A stretch of 10,007 bases of DNA, from positions 1 through 10,007 of the forward strand of contig JAKDNE010000091.1 in NCBI GenBank assembly GCA_030451965.1. The letters are read 5' to 3'. Position numbers and translations under genes: made by a program. This document shows positions 1 to 6,968 of this stretch, piece after piece (positions within the stretch are counted from its first letter, which is position 1; every line of letters starts with the position of its first letter). Below the pieces are notes generated by a model. The model did no database searches. It worked only from the letters and a program-made list of their open reading frames with translations, and had not been told where the DNA came from. Origin of the DNA: Brachybacterium sp. (lineage in GTDB: Bacteria > Actinomycetota > Actinomycetes > Actinomycetales > Dermabacteraceae).

Positions 1-338
1 CCGACCTCGAGGCCGGTCGCGGTGAGCGAGCGGATCGCGGTCTCGCGGCCGGAGCCCGGCCCCTTGACGAAGACATCGACCTTCTTCAGGCCGTGCTCCT
101 GCGCCTGGCGGGCAGCGGACTCGGCCGCCATCTGCGCGGCGTAGGGGGTCGACTTGCGCGAGCCCTTGAAGCCGACCTGGCCGGCGGAGGCCCAGGAGAT
201 GACCGCACCGGTCGGGTCCGTGATGGACACGATGGTGTTGTTGAACGTGCTCTTGATGTGGGCCTGGCCGTTGACGATGTTCTTCTTGTCCTTGCGGCGC
301 GGCTTGCGCGCGGCGGCCTGACGGGTCTTGGTTGCCAT
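1..338 (-). CDS. rpsK: 30S ribosomal protein S11 (partial, C-terminus off window)
   Basis: S11 sits on the platform of the 30S subunit and helps form the mRNA exit/Shine-Dalgarno region with S7 and 16S rRNA. The visible 112 codons start MATKTRQAAARKPRRKDKKN, a basic rRNA-binding tail, followed by the conserved core with HIKSTFNNTIVSITD, SWASAGQVGFKGSRK and VFVKGPGSGRETAIRSL. About 20 C-terminal residues, including the usual NGCRPPKRRRV-type tail, lie beyond the left edge. The ATG at 338 has an AGGAG Shine-Dalgarno sequence about 8 nt upstream. The gene follows rpsM after 104 nt in the same direction, the standard rpsM-rpsK order. rpsD, rpoA and rplQ would be expected next, outside the window (inference). 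It is intact as far as it can be seen. Confidence 0.97.
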   Translation of the reverse strand, partial: MATKTRQAAARKPRRKDKKNIVNGQAHIKSTFNNTIVSITDPTGAVISWASAGQVGFKGSRKSTPYAAQMAAESAARQAQEHGLKKVDVFVKGPGSGRETAIRSLTATGLEV

Positions 339-442
339 GCGGCAGAACTCCTCTGGTGGATATGGGGTGCGCCGGATCCCTCAGCGGCGCGAAGTGACTA
401 CGGGTCAGAAGACGCCCGCGGTCCGACGGCAGATGCCGTGGA

Positions 443-817
443 TCAGCGAGTCTTCTTCTTGCCGGCGACCGTGCGCTTCGGACCCTTGCGGGTGCGCGCA
501 TTGGTCTTCGTGCGCTGACCGTGGACGGGCAGGCCACGGCGGTGGCGCAGGCCCTGGTAGCTGCCGATCTCGACCTTGCGGCGGATGTCCGCAGCGACCT
601 CACGGCGCAGGTCGCCCTCGATCATGTAGTTCTCTTCGATGTGATCGCGCAGCTTGACGAAGTCCTCGTCGCTGACCTCGCGGACGCGCAGGTCGCCGGA
701 GACGCCAGTTGCGGCCAGGGTCTCCAGGGCACGGGTGCGTCCCATGCCGAAGATGTACGTCAGGGCGACTTCGAGGCGCTTTTCGCGCGGAAGGTCCACT
801 CCCACCAGACGTGCCAT
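443..817 (-). CDS. rpsM: 30S ribosomal protein S13
   Basis: S13 lies in the head of the 30S subunit, contacts 50S through bridge B1 and touches the P-site tRNA with its basic C-terminus. The 124-residue product has the family's normal length. It has the helix-two-turns-helix region (ALTYIFGMGRTRALETL, residues 18-34), the central signature GSYQGLRHRRGLPVHGQRT (85-103) and a Lys/Arg-rich tail ending GKKKTR. The ATG at 817 is preceded by TAGGAGA at a normal distance. A 197-nt spacer separates it from rpmJ upstream, unusually long for this cluster and containing several hairpins. A short hairpin (ACGGC/GCCGT, 426-439) starts 3 nt after its stop codon. No promoter-like hexamer was seen in either flanking gap, so it is probably co-transcribed with infA-rpmJ. 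Confidence 0.98.
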   Translation of the reverse strand: MARLVGVDLPREKRLEVALTYIFGMGRTRALETLAATGVSGDLRVREVSDEDFVKLRDHIEENYMIEGDLRREVAADIRRKVEIGSYQGLRHRRGLPVHGQRTKTNARTRKGPKRTVAGKKKTR

Positions 818-884
818 GTGCAGATTCTCCTACTGTCTCGGAGGCCTGATCCGATTCCTCGCCCTCGGGTCTGTTCCCGAAGCG

Positions 885-904
885 CCGCAGCCTCCGTACT
901 GCGG
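885..904 (-). repeat. Hairpin in rpmJ-rpsM spacer
   Basis: A perfect 6-bp inverted repeat, CCGCAG-N8-CTGCGG, whose minus-strand loop reads TACGGAGG. It lies 68 nt upstream of the rpsM start codon. A loop carrying GGAGG so far from the start is probably not a ribosome binding site. Any role in message stability or translation control is inference. Confidence 0.4.
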
Positions 905-945
905 GTGACCGGCTCGCACCGGTGGAATCGTCTCTTCTCTTGTGT

Positions 946-993
946 GCCCGCGATGCGGGCGGTGCCCCGAGGGGCGCGCCGCTCGAGGCGGCG
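946..993 (-). repeat. Three tandem GC-rich hairpins after rpmJ
   Basis: Three perfect inverted repeats follow each other with only 1-3 nt between them, starting 21 nt after the rpmJ stop. In minus-strand order they are CGCCGC/GCGGCG with a 5-nt loop (977-993), GCCCC/GGGGC with a 2-nt loop (964-975), and GCCCGC/GCGGGC with a 3-nt loop (946-960). No T-rich tract follows on the minus strand, so they are not a standard intrinsic terminator. They could act as an RNA processing or stability element, or as a partial transcription barrier (inference). Short GC palindromes also arise by chance in such GC-rich DNA, but three in a row with almost no spacing is notable. Confidence 0.45.
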
Positions 994-1014
994 ATCACGG
1001 CAGTGGCCGGGGAC

Positions 1015-1128
1015 TCAGCCCTGGCGCTGCTTGTGACGGGGGTTCGAGCAGATGACCATGACTCGCGCGTGGCGACGGATCACCTTGCAGTTGTCACAGA
1101 TCGGCTTGACGCTCGGTTTGACCTTCAT
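1015..1128 (-). CDS. rpmJ: 50S ribosomal protein L36 (zinc-binding type)
   Basis: L36 is the smallest 50S protein and folds around one zinc ion, organising 23S rRNA helices near the base of the stalk. The 37-residue product begins MKVKPSVKPICDNCKVIRRH and ends NPRHKQRQG, matching the family's length and sequence throughout. The zinc ligands are Cys11, Cys14, Cys27 and His32, so this is the zinc-containing (C+) form rather than the zinc-free paralogue many actinobacteria keep under Zur control. The ATG at 1128 is preceded by AGAAGGA with a 5-nt spacer. It lies 22 nt after infA in the same direction. Every codon was read directly from the sequence. Confidence 0.98.
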   Translation of the reverse strand: MKVKPSVKPICDNCKVIRRHARVMVICSNPRHKQRQG

Positions 1129-1150
1129 TGCTTTCCTTCTCCCGGGACGA

Positions 1151-1372
1151 TCACTTGTAGCGGTACACGATGCGGCCCCGGTCGAGGTCGTAGGGGCTCA
1201 GCTCGACGACCACACGGTCCTCGGGAAGGATGCGGATGTAGTGCTGGCGCATCTTCCCGGAGATGTGCGCGAGCACCTTGTGCCCGTTGTCGAGCTCGAC
1301 CCGGAAACGCGCATTCGCGAGCGCCTCCGTGACTCGACCTTCGACCTCGATCACGCCGTCCTTCTTCGCCAT
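1151..1372 (-). CDS. infA: Translation initiation factor IF-1
   Basis: IF-1 binds the 30S A site during initiation and works with IF-2 and IF-3 to select the initiator tRNA and start codon. The product is 73 residues (MAKKDGVIEVEGRVTEALAN ... ending DLDRGRIVYRYK), a single S1/OB-fold domain of the expected length with the conserved core VLAHISGKMRQHYIRILPED (33-52). I chose the ATG at 1372 because the family starts MAKKDG. A TTG in frame at 1399 would add nine residues not known in the family and has no ribosome binding site. The only strong Shine-Dalgarno match (GGGGAGG) ends a single base before the ATG, much closer than usual. The gene is preceded by 356 bp without a gene, with a probable promoter, and is followed closely by rpmJ. 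Confidence 0.97.
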   Translation of the reverse strand: MAKKDGVIEVEGRVTEALANARFRVELDNGHKVLAHISGKMRQHYIRILPEDRVVVELSPYDLDRGRIVYRYK

Positions 1373-1441
1373 GCCTCCCCAATCTCTCGCCACCGGCAAG
1401 CCGGGTCCGAGTTCCGCGTTCCTGATTCCTCAGGCCGTGCT

Positions 1442-1468
1442 CACCGACCGTCGGGTGACGGTGCGGTG
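1442..1468 (-). repeat. Hairpin in infA leader
   Basis: A near-perfect stem-loop: CACCG-ACCGTC, a GGGT loop, then GACGGT-G-CGGTG, that is 11 base pairs with one bulged base at 1463. It lies about 70 nt upstream of the infA start. A second small hairpin, CCTGA-TTCC-TCAGG, follows at 1421-1434, 48 nt before the start. Neither is followed by a T tract on the minus strand, so neither is a simple terminator. A cis-regulatory role in the leader is inference. Confidence 0.45.
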
Positions 1469-1599
1469 GTCGACACGGGTGACGCCTCGGCGAATCGTCG
1501 GTCTCGCTGATCGACACGGCGGAGCCGGTCGAGAAGTCGGCACGACGGGACTGCACGACCTGCGAGGGGACGACGCGCGCGGAGCACACCCGATGGATC

Positions 1600-1605
1600 A
1601 CCCTA
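1600..1605 (-). promoter_or_regulatory. Candidate -10 element for infA-rpmJ-rpsM-rpsK
   Basis: The minus strand reads GTG-TAGGGT-GATCC. TAGGGT fits the actinobacterial -10 pattern TANNNT, and the only TA dinucleotide in the 356-bp gap lies inside it. Transcription would start near 1593, giving a leader of about 220 nt before infA. At 16-18 nt upstream no good -35 is visible (TCGCCT at best), which keeps the call tentative. Confidence 0.42.
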
Positions 1606-1728
1606 CACGCGCCTCCCCGTCGAGGCGAGAGCTGGGGGCGATGACGCCGGTCACGTCACACCGACCGTCGACATCCCCGGCCCGGCCGCAGTCCACAGGC
1701 TGTTCGTCGACTCTCCGTCGGCCGTTTC

Positions 1729-2573
1729 TCAGCCTGCGGCGTCGTCGAGCGGGTCGGGGGCGGCGACGACCCCGCGCAGCGCGAGCTCGGCGGCACCGCC
1801 GTCGCCCTCGGTGAGCACCAGCAGCCCCTGCTCGGTCACGGCGACCGAGTGCTCGCTGTGCGCGGCGCGGCCACCGGCGGTGGCCCGCACGGTCCAGTCG
1901 TCGTGCTCGAGCACCCAGTTGCCCGGGCCCTGGATCAGCATCGGCTCGATGGCCAGGCACATGCCGGTGCGCACCTTCGGCCCACGGGACCTGGTGCGGT
2001 AGTTCATGACGTCGGGCGGCTGATGCATCGCGGTGCCGATGCCATGACCGCCGAAGCCCTCGAGGTGGGAGAGCGACTCCCCCGCCGCGTCGGTGACGAA
2101 GTCCTCGATCGCGGCCCCGATCTCGCCCACCCGCTGGGCGGTGGCGAGGGCGGTGATACCGGTCCACAGCGCTTCCCTGGTGATGCGCACCAGCTCGGCA
2201 TCGGCGACGGACCGCGGCTCTCCGACCACGTGGGTGCGAGCGGCGTCCGAGTGCCAGCCGTCGATGATCAGTCCGCCGTCGATGGAGACGATGTCCCCGT
2301 CCTCGAGCGGACGATCGTCCGGGATCCCGTGGACCACGACGTCATTGACGCTGAGACAGAGTGTGGCCGGATAGCCCTGATAGCCCAGGAAGTTCGGGGT
2401 CGCCCCCGCATCTCGGATCATGTCGTGCGCCAGGGTGTCCAGCTGGTTCGTGGTGACTCCGGGCCGGATCTGCTCCGCGAGCATCTCATGGACGCTGTGG
2501 AGCAGCTTGCCGCTGCGCCGCATCACCAGTATCTGCTCGGGAGTCTTCAGCTCCACCCGCTCCGGCAGGATGC

Positions 2574-2577
<4 letters not shown>
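1729..2577 (-). CDS. map: Type I methionine aminopeptidase
   Basis: This cytosolic metalloenzyme removes the initiator methionine from nascent proteins after deformylation when the second residue is small. The 282-residue product spans the full pita-bread fold. All five metal ligands are visible: Asp100 (VSIDGG), Asp111 (HSDAAR), His178 (GFGGHGIG), Glu211 (AIEPM) and Glu242 (HSEHS). The substrate-contacting His83 (VVHGIP) and His185 (MHQPP) are also present. It lacks the long N-terminal SH3-binding extension found in some actinobacterial MetAPs. The ATG at 2577 overlaps the adk stop codon (ATGA), and no good Shine-Dalgarno sequence sits at a normal distance, so translation is probably coupled to adk. 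The adk-map-infA order is typical of actinobacteria. Confidence 0.97.
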
Positions 2578-3175
<598 letters not shown>

Positions 3176-3179
<4 letters not shown>

Positions 3180-4480
3180 CGGAGGATCCCTTCGTAGTGG
3201 TGCTGCTGGAGCTTCGCATCGATCTGCTTCACCGTGTCGAGGCCGACACCGATGATGATCAGGAGGGACACACCGCCGAGCGGGAAGTCCTGCGAGGTTC
3301 CGAGATAGGCGAGTGCGACCAGCGGGATCAGGCAGATCACCGCGAGGTACACGGCGCCCGCGGACTGGATCCGGTTGATCACGTAGCGCAGGTAGCGCTC
3401 CGTGGGCCGTCCCGCGCGGACGTTGGGGACGAAGCCCCCGTACTTCTTCATGTTGTCCGCGATCTCCTCGGCGTTGAAGGTGATCGAGGTGTAGAAGAAG
3501 GCGAAGAAGACGATCAGGGTCACGTAGACGACGGCATAGATCCACGAGAAGGAGAAGCCCAGGACCAGGTGGGCGTTGACCCACTGCACCCAGCCGGCCT
3601 CCGGATCCCCGAAGGAACTGGCCATCTGCGGCAGCGCCAGGATCGAGGCGGCGAAGATGACCGGGATGACACCGGCCTGGTTGACCTTCACGGGGATGTA
3701 GGTCGAGGTGCCGCCGTACATGCGGCGGCCCACCATGCGCTTGGCGTACTGCACCGGGATCCGGCGCTGCGCCTGCTCGACGAACACCATCCCGACCATG
3801 ATCACCAGGGCGACGAGGACGACCAGTGCGAAGGTCAACCAGCCCTGCACCTGGAAGACCTGCGCGAAGGAGGTGGGGAAGGCCGCGGCGATGGAGGTGA
3901 AGATCATCAGCGACATGCCGTTGCCGACACCGCGCTCGGTGATCATCTCCCCCATGAACATGATCAGCACGGTGCCGACGGTCATGGTCAGCACCATGGT
4001 CAGCAGCGTCGGGATCGACTGGTCGGGGACCAGCTCGAGGTTGCAGCCCACGAAGAAGTTGCCCGAGCGGACCAGCGTGATGATGGTGGTCGACTGCAGC
4101 ACTCCCAGGCCGATGGTGAGGTACCGGGTGTACTGGGTGAGCTTCGCGGAGCCCGAGGCGCCCTCCTTGTGGAGGGCCTCGAACCGCGGGATCACCACCC
4201 GCAGCAGCTGCACGATGATCGAGGCGGTGATGTAGGGCATCACGCCGAGGGCGAAGACGGAGAGCTGCAGCAGGGCACCACCGGAGAACATGTTGACCAT
4301 GCCCAGAACGTTGGACCCACCGGCCGAGGTCGCCTGGTCTGCACACATCATCACGTTGGTGGCGTCGAATCCCGGGGTGGGGACGAAGACGCCGAGGCGA
4401 TAGACGGCGATCAGACCGAGCGTGAAGAGGATCTTCACTCTCAGCTCGGGGGTGCGCAGCGCGCGCACGAACGAGTTCAC
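3176..4480 (-). CDS. secY: Protein translocase subunit SecY
   Basis: SecY forms the channel of the SecYEG translocon in the cytoplasmic membrane, through which unfolded proteins are exported or inserted. The 434-residue product has about ten hydrophobic segments, as expected. Landmarks are TM1 around 16-33, the TM2 signature ALGVMPYITASIIVQLL (77-93), GERGVGNG-like TERGVGNGMS (181-190), the cytosolic loop between TM6 and TM7 with EQAQRRIPVQYAKRM (235-249), and the C5 loop NAEEIADNMKKYGGFVPNVR (336-355) that contacts ribosome and SecA. I chose the GTG at 4480 because AGGAGGG lies 6 nt upstream and the product then begins MNSFVRALRTPELR, as in relatives. It follows rplO after 165 nt, the largest gap inside this run, and overlaps adk by 4 nt. 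Confidence 0.98.
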
Positions 4481-4509
4481 CTGTTTCCCTCCTGGAGGTC
4501 CGGGGACGG

Positions 4510-4515
4510 AACCTA
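4510..4515 (-). promoter_or_regulatory. Weak -10-like hexamer upstream of secY
   Basis: The minus strand carries TAGGTT about 30 nt before the secY start, matching TANNNT. No recognisable -35 lies 16-18 nt upstream. The site is centred on CCTAGG and so also reads TAGGGT on the plus strand, which weakens the case. A 7-bp inverted repeat, GGGACGG/CCGTCCC (4503-4509 and 4527-4533), brackets it. Confidence 0.22.
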
Positions 4516-4590
4516 GGGTGTCATGCCCGTCCCGATGCCGCGGGATCTGCGCGGCCGTCGGACCGGCCCCGTATGACCACGGGATATGAC

Positions 4591-4636
4591 GACGGGGCAC
4601 CGCGGTGCAGAATATTCTGCGCCGCAGTGCCCCGTC
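4591..4636 (-). repeat. 46-bp near-perfect palindrome between rplO and secY
   Basis: Two 23-nt arms (4591-4613 and 4614-4636) are reverse complements at 21 of 23 positions with no spacer. The outer 10 bp (GACGGGGCAC/GTGCCCCGTC) and the central 14 bp (GCAGAATATTCTGC) are perfect. In RNA one mismatch becomes a G-U pair on either strand. It begins 10 nt after the rplO stop. On the minus strand TTTT lies before the palindrome and no T tract follows (next bases GTCATATCCC), so it is not a textbook intrinsic terminator for the operon. The spot between rplO and secY suggests a processing, attenuation or stability element (inference). The AT-rich centre could instead be a protein-binding site. Confidence 0.8.
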
Positions 4637-4645
4637 AAAAGAGAC

Positions 4646-5113
4646 TCACGCGGTGGTGACGGACCCGCCAGCCGCCGCGATCTTCTGCTCCGCCGAGGCG
4701 GAGAACTTCTGGACGGTGACGTCGAGCTTGACGTTCACCTCGCCCGAACCGAGCACCTTGACGGGCTGGTTCTTGCGCACGGCGCCCTTGGCGACGAGCT
4801 CCTCGACCGTGACAGTGCCGCCCTCGGGGAACAGCTCCTGCAGGGTATCCAGGTTCACGACCTGGTACTCGACGCGGAAGGGGTTGGTGAAGCCGCGAAG
4901 CTTCGGCAGCCGCATGTGCAGCGGGATCTGCCCGCCCTCGAATCCGGCCGGCACCTGGTACCGGGCCTTGGTGCCCTTGGTACCGCGGCCGGCGGTCTTG
5001 CCCTTGGAGGCCTCACCACGACCGACGCGGGTGCGTGCGGTCTTCGATCCCGGCGCGGGGCGCAGGTCGTGAAGCTTCAACGGCGATGCTGTGTTCTGGT
5101 CTTCAGTGTTCAT
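4646..5113 (-). CDS. rplO: 50S ribosomal protein L15
   Basis: L15 is a late-assembling 50S protein whose long basic N-terminal extension threads into 23S rRNA. The 155-residue product begins with an acidic segment (MNTEDQNTASP, about ten residues) before the family core LKLHDLRPAPGSK. The Gly/Lys-rich extension RVGRGEASKGKTAGRGTKG (29-47) and the C-terminal domain with KVLGSGEVNVKLDVTVQKFS (119-138) follow. The ATG at 5113 lies 4 nt after the rpmD stop. AGAGGTGG inside the end of rpmD is the likely ribosome binding site at a rather long distance, so coupling to rpmD may help. A large palindrome follows the stop. The rpmD-rplO-secY order is universal in bacterial spc operons. Confidence 0.97.
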   Translation of the reverse strand: MNTEDQNTASPLKLHDLRPAPGSKTARTRVGRGEASKGKTAGRGTKGTKARYQVPAGFEGGQIPLHMRLPKLRGFTNPFRVEYQVVNLDTLQELFPEGGTVTVEELVAKGAVRKNQPVKVLGSGEVNVKLDVTVQKFSASAEQKIAAAGGSVTTA

Positions 5114-5117
5114 GGAG

Positions 5118-5297
5118 TCAGTCCACCTCTTCGAACGTCACCAGGTGGGTGACGGTGCGGATCATGCCGCGGATCTCAGGGCGGTCTTCCTTCACCACGG
5201 TGTCCCCCATGCGCTTGAGGCCGAGGCCGCGCAGGGTGGCTCGCTGGGTCGGGCTGCCGCCGATCTCGGAACGGGTCTGGGTCACCTTGATCTGCAT
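5118..5297 (-). CDS. rpmD: 50S ribosomal protein L30
   Basis: L30 is a small 50S protein bound to 23S rRNA domain II. The 59-residue product (MQIKVTQTRSEIGGSPTQRA at the start, HLVTFEEVD at the end) has the family's usual length and conserved core LRGLGLKRMGDTVV (22-35) and PEIRGMIRTVTHLV (40-53). The ATG at 5297 shares its first base with the last base of the rpsE stop (TGATG), a 1-nt overlap typical of translational coupling. AAGGTGGG lies upstream inside rpsE. The frame stays open much further upstream, but that part is antisense-like sequence within rpsE and does not match L30. Confidence 0.97.
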   Translation of the reverse strand: MQIKVTQTRSEIGGSPTQRATLRGLGLKRMGDTVVKEDRPEIRGMIRTVTHLVTFEEVD

Positions 5298-5980
5298 CAG
5301 GCACCCACCTTCTCCGCACGGGCCGCTGCGCGACCCTCGGCCTGGGCCCGCAGGAGCGCCGCCGGAGCGACGTCCTCGACCGCAAGACCGCGACGTGCTG
5401 CGACGGCTTCCGGCTCCTCGAGCTGCTTCAGCGCGTCGACGGTCGCCCGCACGATGTTGATCTGGTTGGTCGAACCGAGCGACTTGGAGAGCACGTCGTG
5501 CACTCCAGCGCACTCGAGGACGGCGCGAACCGGACCACCGGCGATCACACCGGTGCCCGGGGCGGCAGGGCGCAGCAGGACGACGCCCGCTGCATCCTCA
5601 CCCTGGACCGGGTGCACGACGGTGCCCTGGATGCGCGGGACGCGGAAGAAGTTCTTCTTCGCCTCCTCGACACCCTTGGAGATCGCCGAGGGGACCTCCT
5701 TGGCCTTGCCGTAGCCGACGCCGACGGTGCCGTCGCCGTCACCCACCACCACGAGGGCGGTGAAGGAGAATCGACGGCCGCCCTTGACGACCTTCGACAC
5801 GCGGTTGATGCTCACGACGCGCTCGAGGAACGCCGACTTCTCGGCCTCCTGTCCGCGGCCGCGGCCACCCTGGCGACCACCGCGGTCGCCTCCCTGGCGT
5901 CCACGATCGTTGCTGTTGTTGGAGTTGTCATCCCGTCGGCCGGAGGCCGCGGGACCGTTGTTCCGCTGCTGTGCAGCCAT
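5297..5980 (-). CDS. rpsE: 30S ribosomal protein S5 with Gly/Arg-rich N-terminal tail
   Basis: S5 sits on the solvent side of the 30S, at the mRNA entry tunnel, and affects decoding accuracy. The 227-residue product has the double-stranded-RNA-binding-like domain (about 51-115, with INRVSKVVKGGRRFSFTALV) and the C-terminal domain (GTGVIAGGPVRAVLECAG, 142-159). It is longer than the roughly 165 residues of E. coli S5. Residues 1-49 form a low-complexity tail rich in Asn, Asp, Gly, Arg and Gln with repeated RQGG/RGG-like units (28-43). The C-terminus is extended too (VAPAALLRAQAEGRAAARAE). Basic N-terminal tails on S5 are known in actinobacteria. The ATG at 5980 has AGAGGA about 8 nt upstream. 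It follows rplR by 37 nt. Confidence 0.97.
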   Translation of the reverse strand: MAAQQRNNGPAASGRRDDNSNNSNDRGRQGGDRGGRQGGRGRGQEAEKSAFLERVVSINRVSKVVKGGRRFSFTALVVVGDGDGTVGVGYGKAKEVPSAISKGVEEAKKNFFRVPRIQGTVVHPVQGEDAAGVVLLRPAAPGTGVIAGGPVRAVLECAGVHDVLSKSLGSTNQINIVRATVDALKQLEEPEAVAARRGLAVEDVAPAALLRAQAEGRAAARAEKVGA

Positions 5981-6017
5981 ATTCAGATCCTCTTCTCGTC
6001 CTGTGTCCGGGCGGCGA

Positions 6018-6404
6018 TCACAGCGCCAGGCCAGCCTCGCGAGCGCCGTCAGCGACGGCGGCCACGCGACCGTGGTACTTGTTGCCGCCGCGGTCGAACA
6101 CGACGGAGTCGATCCCGGCGGCCTTGGCACGCTCGGCGACCAGGGACCCGACGGTGCGGGCCTTGTCCGACTTGGTGTTCTCCGAGCTGCGGAGGTCCGC
6201 CTCCATGGTCGAGGCCGACGCGACGGTCTTGCCCAGGGCGTCGTCGACGACCTGGACGAAGACGTGGCGCGCCGAGCGGGTGACCACCAGGCGGGGACGC
6301 TGTGCCGTGCCGATGACGCGGCGACGGACCCGCAGGTGACGACGGCCGCGCGAACGCAGCTTGCTGCCGCGGTTGCCCTTGGTGTGCTTGAGTGCGTAAC
6401 CCAT
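6018..6404 (-). CDS. rplR: 50S ribosomal protein L18
   Basis: L18 binds 5S rRNA and, with L5, anchors the central protuberance of the 50S. The product is 128 residues from the ATG at 6404 (MGYALKHTKGNRGSKLRSRG). It has the basic N-terminal 5S-binding region RRHLRVRRRVIGTAQRPRLV (21-40), the core HVFVQVVDDALGKTVASAST (47-66) and the C-terminal FDRGGNKYHGRVAAVADGAR (103-122). A GTG at 6410 overlapping the rplF stop (GTGA) would add Met-Ile. I prefer the ATG because relatives begin M(A/G)YALK, but either start is coupled to rplF. With the ATG the gap after rplF is 2 nt. Confidence 0.95.
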   Translation of the reverse strand: MGYALKHTKGNRGSKLRSRGRRHLRVRRRVIGTAQRPRLVVTRSARHVFVQVVDDALGKTVASASTMEADLRSSENTKSDKARTVGSLVAERAKAAGIDSVVFDRGGNKYHGRVAAVADGAREAGLAL

Positions 6405-6406
6405 GA

Positions 6407-6949
6407 TCACTTACCAGCCTTTCCGGCCTTGCGGACCACGGTCTCGTCGGCGTACCGCACACCCTTGCCCTTGTAGGGCTCGGGCCTGCGGATCTTGCGG
6501 ATATTCGCCGAGACCTCGCCCACCTGCTGCTTCGAGATGCCGCTGACCGAGAACTTGGTCGGCGAATCGACGGTGAAGGAGATGCCCTGGGGCGCCTTCA
6601 CCAGAACGGGGTGGGAGAAGCCGAGGGCGAACTCGAGGTCCGTGCCCTTCGCGGTGACACGGTAGCCCGTACCCACGATCTCCAGCTTCTTGGTGAATCC
6701 CTCGGTCACGCCGAGGACGATGTTGTTGACGAGCGTGCGGGTCAGGCCGTGGAGGGCCTTGGTCTCACGCTCCTCGTCGGGGCGGCGCACGATGATGGTG
6801 CCGTCCTCACCGCGCTCGACGGTGAGGGGTGCGGGCACCTCGTGGGTGAGCTCCCCCTTGGGGCCGTTCACCGTGACGGTGCGGCCTTCGATGGCGACGT
6901 TCTGCACTGCTGCCGGTACTGCGACCGGTCGGAGTCCGATGCGGGACAT
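6407..6949 (-). CDS. rplF: 50S ribosomal protein L6
   Basis: L6 lies near the factor-binding site of the 50S, beside the sarcin-ricin loop. The 180-residue product begins MSRIGLRPVAVPAAV, contains the two related alpha/beta domains with NGPKGELTHEVP (28-39) and GLTRTLVNNIVLGVTEGFTK in the middle, and ends with the L6 signature PEPYKGKGVRYADETVVRKA followed by GKAGK. The ATG at 6949 is preceded by AGAGGAGA at a good distance. In-frame codons upstream continue into the rpsH 3' end and do not match the family. It follows rpsH by 19 nt, and its stop abuts rplR. Confidence 0.98.
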   Translation of the reverse strand: MSRIGLRPVAVPAAVQNVAIEGRTVTVNGPKGELTHEVPAPLTVERGEDGTIIVRRPDEERETKALHGLTRTLVNNIVLGVTEGFTKKLEIVGTGYRVTAKGTDLEFALGFSHPVLVKAPQGISFTVDSPTKFSVSGISKQQVGEVSANIRKIRRPEPYKGKGVRYADETVVRKAGKAGK

Positions 6950-6968
6950 AGCTGTTCTCCTCTCCCGC

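Larger units (their letters stand above)
1373..1728. other. map-infA intergenic region
   Basis: No convincing gene lies in these 356 bp. Open frames here have no family-like sequence or ribosome binding sites. On the minus strand the region holds a TAGGGT -10 candidate at 1600-1605, two hairpins near infA (1442-1468 and 1421-1434) and the GGGGAGG next to the infA start. A weak 5-bp inverted repeat TGACG/CGTCA lies at 1642-1658. Its size and content suggest the 5' leader of an infA-rpmJ-rpsM-rpsK transcript (inference). Confidence 0.6.

Noticed and set aside
1373..1399. TTG start giving a nine-residue longer IF-1
   Set aside because: No ribosome binding site precedes it, and the IF-1 family begins at MAKKDG.
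3180..4346. N-terminal extension of adk reaching far into secY
   Set aside because: The extension is an out-of-frame reading of secY. The real adk begins at the GTG overlapping the secY stop.
4591..4636. The large palindrome as a simple terminator of the spc operon
   Set aside because: The T-rich bases lie before it on the transcribed strand, not after, and secY follows in the same direction without a convincing new promoter.
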